A stretch of 6,314 bases of DNA. It comes from an uncultured Micrococcales bacterium. Lineage in GTDB: Bacteria; Actinomycetota; Actinomycetes; Actinomycetales; Microbacteriaceae. This document shows, one piece after another, positions 1 through 4,452 of this stretch (positions are counted from its first letter, which is position 1; every line of letters begins with the position of its first letter). A program made the position numbers and the translations under genes. The stretch spans positions 1 through 6,314 of the forward strand of contig CAIYOE010000170.1 in the NCBI GenBank assembly GCA_903927775.1. Direction: 5' to 3'. The notes beneath the pieces are model-generated. The model was given only the letters and a program-made list of their open reading frames with translations. It searched no databases and was not told the DNA's origin.

Positions 1-650
1 GCAGCGCCTGCGCGCTCCGAACCGGTAAGCGAGACACCTTGAACACGTGGGTCAGCAATCACGTTCGCAATCTGCTCGTTGCTGGCATAGAGGTTCACAT
101 ATGCGCCAGTTGGGAATCCGGCCTCGGCAAAAATCTGGTGCATGGCGGCGGCCGACTCAGGGCACTGTGCCGCATGCTTTAGCAAAATGGTGTTTCCCAG
201 AACCAGGTTTGGGCCGGCAAAGCGAGCCACCTGGTAGTAAGGAAAGTTCCAAGGCATGATTCCCAGGAGCACGCCCAACGATGCGCGACGAATGAACGCC
301 TGGCCCTCGCCAGCGAATTCCACGATTGGTTCGTCTGCCAAAAAGCGCTCGGCGTTGGTGGCGTAGAAAGAGTAGATGTCTGCGGTGAAATCAACCTCGC
401 CCAGCGCCTGCGCCAGAGGCTTGCCCATCTCGCGAACAATGATCTCGGCTAGCTGCTCGCGCTTCTTTCGGTGCAGCTCTGCCACATTCTCGATTAGTGC
501 AGCACGCTCAGCGATGGTGGTCTTGCGACTCCAGTTCTGGTGGGTGGCGTGAGCCGAGGCGATGGCCTCGGAAATCTGTGCATCGGTGTTTGCCGCGAAA
601 GGGGTTCCGCTCTGGCCAGTGGCAGGGTTGGTAACAACGTAAGTGCTCAT
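1..650 (-). CDS. gabD: NAD(P)-dependent succinate-semialdehyde dehydrogenase family protein, N-terminal part (3' end outside window)
   Basis: Aldehyde dehydrogenase superfamily enzyme, expected to oxidise succinic semialdehyde (or a similar aldehyde) to the acid in the cytoplasm, feeding the TCA cycle. The frame is open from the ATG at 650-648 to the left edge, giving 216 codons of a family that is usually about 450-490 residues. Visible landmarks are the N-terminal NPATG motif (residues 8-12), EMGKPL (74-79), the oxyanion-hole motif PWNFP with Asn135, the cofactor-binding LLKHA with Lys158, and LTGSERAGA (208-216) in the Rossmann fold. LLKHA plus TGSxxAG resembles the GabD1/Sad(YneI) branch. 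The catalytic Cys and general-base Glu lie beyond the window, so activity cannot be confirmed. The start is supported by AAAGAAG (655-661) four bases upstream and by the N-terminus beginning where the family does. It lies 81 bp downstream of the YCII gene on the same strand, so read-through is possible. The substrate is inferred; another aldehyde is possible. Confidence 0.9.
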   Translation of the reverse strand, partial: MSTYVVTNPATGQSGTPFAANTDAQISEAIASAHATHQNWSRKTTIAERAALIENVAELHRKKREQLAEIIVREMGKPLAQALGEVDFTADIYSFYATNAERFLADEPIVEFAGEGQAFIRRASLGVLLGIMPWNFPYYQVARFAGPNLVLGNTILLKHAAQCPESAAAMHQIFAEAGFPTGAYVNLYASNEQIANVIADPRVQGVSLTGSERAGA

Positions 651-672
651 GAAACTTCTTTGTTCGATGGTT

Positions 673-710
673 GGCGGGTTGTTTAGGCGGTGGTCTATTA
701 GAACCCCGCC
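673..710 (-). repeat. GC-rich inverted repeats between YCII gene and aldehyde dehydrogenase gene
   Basis: On the minus strand GGCGGGGTT (710-702) can pair with ACCACCGCC (694-686; seven of nine pairs) or with AACCCGCC (680-673; eight pairs and one bulge). The two hairpins are mutually exclusive. No T-run follows either stem, so a standard intrinsic terminator is not supported. It may be a weak terminator for the YCII gene, a leader structure of the dehydrogenase mRNA, or chance in GC-rich DNA. Confidence 0.3.
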
Positions 711-731
711 CGCTGATTTAACTCTAGTTAG

Positions 732-1058
732 TTAGCCGTGCAATTTTCGCAGTTCAACCTTGCGGTTGCATGCCTTGGATCCAGCCGCTGCCAGCTCGCG
801 AGCCTGCTCTTCGGAATCGGCTTTGATCAGCCAGAAGCCGCTCATGTACTCGGCCACATCGTGCAGTGGGCCATCGCTGAAAACACCCGCGCCGGCGCGA
901 TTGTCGATCACAACGGATTCCTCCGGCCCGTAAATTCCACAGGCGATAATCCAGTTGCCGTTGGCTTGCAGCTGGTCGTTAAAGGCATCGATGGCGGCAA
1001 TTTCGTCGCCACTTGCAGAGTTGGTCTGGTGGTCGATTACAGCGATAAGAAATCTCAT
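732..1058 (-). CDS. YCII-related (DGPF) domain protein
   Basis: Small cytoplasmic protein of 108 residues made up of a single YCII-type ferredoxin-like fold; the biochemical role of this family is mostly unknown. The family pattern is visible: an initial beta strand (MRFLIAVID), a helix around residues 17-33, then a SDGPL turn followed by FWLIKADSEEQARELAAA, which matches the usual DGPF...GGFYLIEADSxDEAxE pattern, and a final strand KVELRKL. The frame extends upstream to a TTG at 1094, but the ATG at 1058-1056 is preferred because family homology begins there and a promoter (TTGAGT, 18 bp, AATAAT) ends exactly six bases before it, predicting a leaderless mRNA. YCII genes often sit beside ECF sigma factor genes; none is visible here. 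It is divergent from the GH16 gene, with 54 bp between them. A long plus-strand reading frame crosses this gene but has no family features. Confidence 0.82.
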   Translation of the reverse strand: MRFLIAVIDHQTNSASGDEIAAIDAFNDQLQANGNWIIACGIYGPEESVVIDNRAGAGVFSDGPLHDVAEYMSGFWLIKADSEEQARELAAAGSKACNRKVELRKLHG

Positions 1059-1094
1059 AGGAACATTATTGTTGGAGCTGGGGGACTCACTCAA
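1059..1094 (-). promoter_or_regulatory. Predicted leaderless promoter of the YCII gene
   Basis: On the minus strand, -35 TTGAGT (1094-1089), an 18-bp spacer, -10 AATAAT (1070-1065, five of six consensus bases) and then GTTCCT lead directly to the ATG at 1058. The expected transcription start is therefore the A of the start codon. No Shine-Dalgarno sequence is present, which agrees with a leaderless mRNA. The same geometry recurs at 2322 and 4416. Confidence 0.6.
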
Positions 1095-1112
1095 CAGAAA
1101 GCGGTCAACGTC

Positions 1113-2270
1113 ATGAAATCGTTGGCAAAGCGGCTAACGGCCAGAGTCGCCGTGGTGGCCTTGAGCCTGGCTGCCCTTACCGCACAACCGCTAGCTGCGG
1201 CCTCGGCGGCTAGCACCTACGCCGTCACCTTAGACTCCAACGGTGCCGCAAGCACTGTGCGCACTCAGGCTATCCCGGCCTCGGGTAAGCACCTTATTGC
1301 GGTTCCATTTAACCGCGATGGCTACCAGTTCGCTGGTTGGGCCTTGTCGCCAGCTGGTTCTGTGCGCTACGCCGATAAGGCGTTGATCAAACCCAAGTCC
1401 AAGCTAAAACTCTTTGCCATTTGGAATCTTGTGGTGGCTCGCCCAACCATCGGGCTTCACACCATCGGTGCCTTGCTATGGGCCGATGAGTTCTCGGGTG
1501 CCGCCGGCAGCAAAATAAACACCACAAACTGGACCTCACGTTACTGCGGTCAGGAGGCAACCAATAGTGGTGGTGCCTGCTGGAACAACGAGCCGCAGTG
1601 GTACACGCCCGCTGCCGTGGCGCTGGATGGCTCGGCTCAGGGCAATGCTTTGATAACCACCAACCATGTCTTGCAGGCTCCGACCAACGCCGGACAGTGC
1701 CTGGCATCTAGCTGTCAGTTCACCAGTGCTCGATTCGATACCCAGGGCAAGGTTTCGTTCCAGTACGGGTACATCGAGGCAAGAATCAAGATGCCCGCGG
1801 GCGGCTTCAACTGGCCGGCTTTTTGGGCGTTGGGTGATTCGATTAGCCAAGTGGGTTGGCCAAACTCTGGCGAGATTGATATTGCCGAGGAGGGTGGAAA
1901 CCTGCCTATGCGTGCCTCCAGTGCCGTTCACTATTCCACGGTTGAGCAGAACACTTGCTGCGATAACGCCACCTACGATGTGGGCGAGGTGGTGAATGTT
2001 GCAAACTATCAAACCGACTATCACACCTACGGAATGGCTTGGACTCCAGGGCGAATGGATTTCTATGTTGATCGCCAGTTGTTTTTTAGCTCCACCCGTC
2101 AAAGTATCCGGTCAACAGCCTGGCCGTTTGATTCGCCGTTTTTCCTGATCTTGAACAACGCCACCGGAGGTTTTGGCGGGGACTATACCGGTTGGCTTCA
2201 GAGCCAAATGAGTATTGACTACGTGCGAGCCTGGCAGGTAGACGGCCAGGGTAGCGTGGTGCGGCACTAG
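1113..2270 (+). CDS. Secreted glycoside hydrolase family 16 protein (beta-1,3-glucanase/laminarinase-like) with InlB B-repeat domain
   Basis: Exported endo-beta-glucanase-type enzyme of 385 residues, probably cleaving beta-1,3- or mixed-linkage glucans such as algal laminarin outside the cell. Residues 1-33 are a Sec signal peptide: basic KRLTAR, a hydrophobic core, and a likely AAASA/A cleavage region. Residues 36-104 match one InlB B-repeat (Listeria-Bacteroides repeat): VTLDSNG, then GYQFAGW, then a closing FAIW. The GH16 domain spans about 121-376, with WADEFSG (123-129), WNNEPQWYT (157-165), the catalytic motif GEIDIAEE with Glu254 nucleophile, Asp256 and Glu259 acid/base, HTYGMAW (304-310), and MSIDYVRAWQ (366-375). 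Six cysteines (145, 156, 196, 201, 282, 283) could form disulfides. The tail is short, with no membrane anchor or sortase motif. The ATG at 1113 is chosen because it gives the signal peptide; the open frame extends upstream only as antisense of the YCII gene. The ribosome site is weak (AGAAAG, 11 bases away). Exact substrate is uncertain. Confidence 0.93.
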   Translation: MKSLAKRLTARVAVVALSLAALTAQPLAAASAASTYAVTLDSNGAASTVRTQAIPASGKHLIAVPFNRDGYQFAGWALSPAGSVRYADKALIKPKSKLKLFAIWNLVVARPTIGLHTIGALLWADEFSGAAGSKINTTNWTSRYCGQEATNSGGACWNNEPQWYTPAAVALDGSAQGNALITTNHVLQAPTNAGQCLASSCQFTSARFDTQGKVSFQYGYIEARIKMPAGGFNWPAFWALGDSISQVGWPNSGEIDIAEEGGNLPMRASSAVHYSTVEQNTCCDNATYDVGEVVNVANYQTDYHTYGMAWTPGRMDFYVDRQLFFSSTRQSIRSTAWPFDSPFFLILNNATGGFGGDYTGWLQSQMSIDYVRAWQVDGQGSVVRH

Positions 2271-2321
2271 TTTTCCTCGGAGCACCAATTGCGCGATTAT
2301 TGCACAGGTGTGTCTTTTGCA

Positions 2322-2357
2322 TTGACTGGACTAAGTTAGTCCACCTAGTCTTATGTC
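2322..2357 (+). promoter_or_regulatory. Predicted leaderless promoter of the antitoxin-toxin operon
   Basis: -35 TTGACT (2322-2327), an 18-bp spacer and -10 TAGTCT (2346-2351) are followed by six bases and then the ATG at 2358. A start seven bases after the -10 box falls on the A of the ATG. The bases between -10 and ATG contain no Shine-Dalgarno sequence. Both the -35 match (five of six to TTGACA) and the spacing are good. Confidence 0.7.
2327..2343. promoter_or_regulatory. 17-bp perfect palindrome, likely operator for antitoxin autoregulation
   Basis: TGGACTAA-G-TTAGTCCA is a perfect inverted repeat with 8-bp arms and one central base. It fills the spacer of the operon promoter, overlapping the last base of the -35 box and ending two bases before the -10 box. 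Phd-family antitoxins bind short palindromes in their own promoters, alone or with the toxin, so this is the natural repression site. Binding itself is inferred. Confidence 0.7.
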
Positions 2358-2627
2358 ATGGGCAAACAGGTAAACATTCACGCGGCTAAGACAAACTTTT
2401 CTAAGTTGGTAGATGAAGTGCTGGCCGGTGGCGAGGTAACTATCGCCAAGGCGGGAAAGCCAGTTCTTCGGCTGGTCAGGATCGAAGAAGAACTGGCTGT
2501 TCCAAGAAAGTTGGGCTTTGCCAAGCACCTACTTGATGCTCCCGACTGGGAGGCTCTGGAGGCATACGACAAAGATTTCGCCGAGCTGTTTAGTCAAAGT
2601 AAGTTTGATTATCTCGACAAAGAGTAG
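2358..2627 (+). CDS. Type II toxin-antitoxin system antitoxin, Phd/YefM family
   Basis: Antitoxin of 89 residues that should neutralise the PIN toxin encoded immediately downstream and repress the shared promoter. Residues 1-45 match the Phd/YefM DNA-binding fold: VNIHAAKTNFSKLVDEVLAGGEVTIAKAGKPVLRLV has the typical 'A-K-x-x-F-S-x-L' helix and the 'G-E-x-x-I-A-K-x-G-K-P-V-x-x-L' segment. Residues 50-89 (KLGFAKHLLDAPDWEALEAYDKDFAELF...) are acidic and likely form the toxin-binding tail, disordered until bound. The ATG at 2358 is fixed by the leaderless promoter and by homology starting at residue 4; the ATG at 2353 is in another frame. The operon promoter contains a 17-bp palindrome. The stop codon TAG (2625-2627) shares its G with the first possible GTG start of the toxin, so the two genes are translationally coupled. 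The Phd-type antitoxin with PIN-type toxin pairing is common in Actinobacteria. Confidence 0.92.
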   Translation: MGKQVNIHAAKTNFSKLVDEVLAGGEVTIAKAGKPVLRLVRIEEELAVPRKLGFAKHLLDAPDWEALEAYDKDFAELFSQSKFDYLDKE

Positions 2628-3019
2628 TGAAAGTGACCTACTTAGTTGACACCCATGTGTTGCTCTGGGCGGCAAGAGATAACTCAGAGCTGGGCAAGCA
2701 GACGCGGCGGGTGCTAGAAACCTCGCCGAGTGTTTACTACTCGGCAATCTCGATTGCAGAGGTTTCGATAAAAGAAATTCTGGGCAAGTTGCGTATTGCC
2801 CATCGTCTAACCGAAGCCCTTGACGATCAAGGGTTTCTAAAACTAGGGTTCAACGATCAGCACGCTCTAGAAATTTCTCGATTTGAGTCGCTTGCCGGGC
2901 ATGACCCTTTCGATCGCTTGATTTTGGCCCAGGCAGCCTCGGAAGGGTTCAAGCTCATCACCGCTGACAAAACCCTTCTCGCGCTGGGTTTCGATTGGGT
3001 CCTAGACGCCCGAGATTAA
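2627..3019 (+). CDS. vapC: PIN-domain toxin, VapC family (putative ribonuclease)
   Basis: Toxin of the type II pair, 130 residues, expected to be a Mg2+-dependent endoribonuclease that acts on RNA in the cytoplasm when free of antitoxin. The PIN acidic residues are visible: Asp8 in LVDTHVLLW, Glu45 in SIAEVSIKE, Asp96 in HDPFDRLILAQA and Asp114 in ITADKTL. All four expected acidic positions are intact, so the toxin looks functional. The upstream GTG at 2627 overlaps the antitoxin stop by one base (TAGTG). A second GTG at 2633 has a better-spaced AAAGAG (2619-2624, eight bases away) and gives an N-terminus MTYLVDTH close to the usual MxYLLDTH, so the real start may be 2633. The toxin stop TAA (3017-3019) overlaps the stop of the convergent membrane-protein gene in the tetranucleotide TTAA. 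Its target RNA cannot be read from sequence. Confidence 0.92.
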   Translation: MKVTYLVDTHVLLWAARDNSELGKQTRRVLETSPSVYYSAISIAEVSIKEILGKLRIAHRLTEALDDQGFLKLGFNDQHALEISRFESLAGHDPFDRLILAQAASEGFKLITADKTLLALGFDWVLDARD

Positions 3020-3396
3020 GACCGTTTGGCCAAAGCCCAGGTATAGGCCGCGCTAAAACCAAAGCCAACCACCGCGTAGGCGATTGAGAACCAGGTCTGT
3101 TTACCCGGCATCAAAAGCGTTACAACGCCCAGCAGGAAAGCGCTGATCTGCATGAGCCTGCCCGAAAACCTAACCGACTGCCAAGTACCCCAGCGGCTCA
3201 CGCTAAACATGTTGCCTGAAAGTGCAACCAAAGTGATTCCAACCATTCGCATAGACCATTCAAGTGGACCATTGGTCGTTAGTCCAAGGAGCCCGTTGAA
3301 CAAGCCAGGAAGAACGATCAGCAAAACAGCACTTAGACCAAACACCGATGCGCCGGCCAGCAGCACCTTACGAATCCGTAGCTCCATATTTTCCAT
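3016..3396 (-). CDS. Hypothetical four-helix membrane protein
   Basis: I do not recognise this family. The 126-residue product is mostly hydrophobic and has four likely membrane segments at about residues 11-33, 47-65, 79-97 and 101-123, with short basic stretches at the N-terminus (RIRK) and C-terminus (AKRS), so both ends are probably cytoplasmic. The pattern (LPGLF... EWSMRMVGITLVALSGNMF... SRWGTW) resembles small uncharacterised inner-membrane proteins; no catalytic or binding motif is evident. Two starts are possible, ATG at 3396 and ATG at 3387 (MELRIRK); neither has a clear Shine-Dalgarno sequence. A CATAAT box (3409-3404) lies seven bases before the first ATG, allowing a leaderless transcript starting at or beside it. 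It lies directly downstream of the actinorhodopsin terminator on the same strand and may receive some read-through. Its end overlaps the toxin gene end by four bases. Confidence 0.75.
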   Translation of the reverse strand: MENMELRIRKVLLAGASVFGLSAVLLIVLPGLFNGLLGLTTNGPLEWSMRMVGITLVALSGNMFSVSRWGTWQSVRFSGRLMQISAFLLGVVTLLMPGKQTWFSIAYAVVGFGFSAAYTWALAKRS

Positions 3397-3409
3397 CCGT
3401 GCGATTATG
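3397..3409 (-). promoter_or_regulatory. Possible -10 box of the membrane-protein gene
   Basis: CATAAT (3409-3404) matches four or five positions of the -10 consensus and sits seven bases before the ATG at 3396. There is no convincing -35 box: the expected region is the T-run and stem of the actinorhodopsin terminator. This is a weak call that rests on spacing alone. Confidence 0.3.
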
Positions 3410-3417
3410 AACCAATA

Positions 3418-3459
3418 AAAAAAGAGGGTGAGCAGCCGAAGCCACTCACCCTCTTTTTT
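3418..3459 (-). terminator. Intrinsic terminator of the actinorhodopsin gene
   Basis: GAGGGTGAG (3424-3432) and CTCACCCTC (3445-3453) form a nine-bp perfect stem, flanked by A6/T6 that extend pairing to 15 bp. Read on the minus strand, the 12-base interior folds further as two G-U wobbles, G-C and C-G around a UUCG loop, i.e. the stable C(UUCG)G tetraloop, followed by a run of seven T. It begins about ten bases after the actinorhodopsin stop. Read on the plus strand the hairpin still has a T-run, but the inner part has two mismatches and a CGAA loop, so the structure favours termination of the rhodopsin transcript. Confidence 0.92.
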
Positions 3460-3468
3460 AGTTAGTGC

Positions 3469-4242
3469 TTAGTGACCTAGCTCGGTCTGAGCGTAGTTTG
3501 CGTCAGCTTCTGCCGACTTGATGCGTGCGATGCTGAAGATGATTAGACCAAAGACACACTTAGCAAGGATGTCGGCGATCGAGTAACCAACTTCGCGGGC
3601 TACAACCTCGTCGAAGCTTGGAGCTCCGGTGTTGCCCATTGCAAGGATGAAGGTGATTGGGTAAACACCCCAGGTAGCGATAAGAAGCAAACGCGCACCC
3701 TTAAGCATCTTCTGAACGCGCTCGGACTGGGTCGAAAGGCTCTTGCCGATCTCGATGAACAGTACGTACAGGATGTATAGGAATGGGATGGTCGAGATAG
3801 CTCCCCAGCCACCGTTCGAGATTCCGAACAGCTGAGTGTGCATGTCGCCTGGGTAACCAAGGATGATCATCAGTGCGGCTGCTGGAACTAGGCGCTTTAG
3901 AAGCGAAGACTGAACTGCACGGGCTAGACCCATAACAGCAACAAGCTCAACCAAAAGCAGTGGAACAGTTAGGAACCAGTCAACATAACGGTAGCCAACG
4001 TTGTAGCCGTCGAAACCAGCCTGAGCGGTTCCACCAACGGTGTAAGCAGCGTTGAAGGAGTCGAACATTCTGAAGTAGTGGTAAGCGGCGATAGAGGTTA
4101 CAGTTGCCGAAACCATTACTGCTAGGCGGAACCTTGGAAGCACGCGGTCGCGCGCGATCCATAGGAAAATGCTGGTGAATAGCATGCTCGCGATACCTAG
4201 CGAGAGCATGTTGTAGACGGCAGAGTGTTGTGCCAGATTCAT
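3469..4242 (-). CDS. actR: Actinorhodopsin, light-driven outward proton pump
   Basis: Seven-helix microbial rhodopsin of 257 residues in the cytoplasmic membrane that binds retinal and exports protons in light. Helices lie at about residues 10-30, 38-58, 83-105, 117-136, 148-167, 183-203 and 217-240. Retinal binds Lys228 (helix G, SIADILAKCVFG), with Asp224 as part of the counterion. Helix C reads RYVDWFLTVPLLLVEL: Arg85, proton acceptor Asp88, Thr92 and proton donor Glu99, the DTE motif of proton pumps. His55 matches the conserved proteorhodopsin His75. Leu96 occupies the tuning position that gives green absorption. Gly147 aligns with bacteriorhodopsin Trp138 and xanthorhodopsin Gly156, so a carotenoid antenna could dock. 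There is no signal peptide. GAAAGG (4256-4251) lies eight bases before the ATG. The gene is monocistronic, closed by a strong terminator. Retinal synthesis genes (crt, blh) are not in the window and must be elsewhere. Confidence 0.97.
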   Translation of the reverse strand: MNLAQHSAVYNMLSLGIASMLFTSIFLWIARDRVLPRFRLAVMVSATVTSIAAYHYFRMFDSFNAAYTVGGTAQAGFDGYNVGYRYVDWFLTVPLLLVELVAVMGLARAVQSSLLKRLVPAAALMIILGYPGDMHTQLFGISNGGWGAISTIPFLYILYVLFIEIGKSLSTQSERVQKMLKGARLLLIATWGVYPITFILAMGNTGAPSFDEVVAREVGYSIADILAKCVFGLIIFSIARIKSAEADANYAQTELGH

Positions 4243-4250
4243 TTGTGTTG

Positions 4251-4267
4251 CCTTTCATAGATTTATA
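4251..4267 (-). promoter_or_regulatory. Actinorhodopsin -10 box and ribosome binding site
   Basis: On the minus strand TATAAA (4267-4262) is a good -10 box, and GAAAGG (4256-4251) is a Shine-Dalgarno sequence eight bases before the ATG at 4242. The predicted leader is only about 13 bases. No good -35 match is found at the usual distance; an 8-bp palindrome TCTTAAGA (4280-4287) occupies that area, which would suit an activator-dependent or weak-(-35) promoter. Unlike the other promoters here, this gene has a leader and ribosome site. Confidence 0.6.
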
Positions 4268-4288
4268 CGTCGTTGTGAATCTTAAGAA

Positions 4289-4321
4289 GGTTTTTGGCGA
4301 GCGCAAGCGCGCCAAAAAACC
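4289..4321. repeat. Long inverted repeat upstream of the actinorhodopsin promoter
   Basis: TTTTTGGCG (4291-4299) and CGCCAAAAA (4310-4318) are perfect arms, extendable by GG/CC across one bulged A (4319). On the plus strand the interior can close as GC-GCAA-GC after an A/G mismatch, giving a GNRA-type loop. No T-run follows the stem on either strand, so it is not a terminator, and predicted transcripts of both flanking genes start outside it. A DNA operator or a structural boundary between divergent promoters is the simplest reading. Confidence 0.55.
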
Positions 4322-4331
4322 CGTGAAACGG

Positions 4332-4350
4332 TCATACAACTTCATACAAC
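4332..4350. repeat. Tandem direct repeat TCATACAAC, 10-bp period
   Basis: TCATACAAC occurs at 4332-4340 and 4342-4350, separated by one T, so the copies are one helical turn apart on the same DNA face. Read on the minus strand the unit is GTTGTATGA. It lies midway between the divergent promoters of actinorhodopsin and the DLH-family gene. Such phased repeats often bind regulators as tandem protomers; which regulator is unknown. Confidence 0.5.
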
Positions 4351-4415
4351 CTGAAAGTTTGCTGAGTCGATACCAAAAAGCAGTAACAAAAAGATAACTT
4401 TCGAGAAATACGAAT

Positions 4416-4452
4416 TTGAGCTGTAGCAACCTAGGCACAGTAACCTAGGGCT
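4416..4452 (+). promoter_or_regulatory. Predicted leaderless promoter of the DLH-family gene
   Basis: TTGAGC (4416-4421), a 19-bp spacer and TAACCT (4441-4446, TAnnnT type) are followed by six bases and the ATG at 4453. The A of the ATG is the expected transcription start. AGGG (4447-4450) is only two bases from the ATG, too close to serve as a ribosome site. The spacer is one base longer than in the other two leaderless promoters of the window. Confidence 0.55.
4425..4449. repeat. Direct repeat AGyAACCTAGG over the DLH-family promoter
   Basis: AGCAACCTAGG (4425-4435) and AGTAACCTAGG (4439-4449) match at 10 of 11 bases with a 14-bp period; each holds the palindrome CCTAGG. The second copy covers the -10 box, so a protein bound here would block RNA polymerase. 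An operator role is inferred from position only. Confidence 0.45.

Noticed and set aside
732..1094. TTG at 1094 as the start of the YCII protein
   Set aside because: The extra 12 residues are low complexity and outside the family fold, no ribosome site precedes the TTG, and the predicted -35 and -10 boxes would fall inside the coding region.
1536..2102. Long antisense frame inside the GH16 gene (188 codons)
   Set aside because: It is a shadow of a well-supported GH16 coding frame, with no recognisable domain and no start signals.
738..2270. A 510-codon plus-strand frame as the full GH16 gene
   Set aside because: The first 125 codons lie antisense to the YCII gene, show no domain pattern, and would bury the clear Sec signal peptide that begins at the ATG at 1113.
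2271..2321. Terminator after the GH16 gene
   Set aside because: Only a four-bp CACC/GGTG pairing with a 20-base loop and a short TTTT further on were found, too weak to call.
4289..4321. Inverted repeat as an intrinsic terminator
   Set aside because: The T and A runs are inside the stem; neither strand has a T-run after it, and both flanking genes are transcribed away from it.
3980..4438. 152-codon minus-strand frame overlapping actinorhodopsin and its promoter
   Set aside because: It runs through the rhodopsin coding region out of frame, is rich in Arg/Leu as expected from a shadow, and would place the rhodopsin promoter within its coding sequence.
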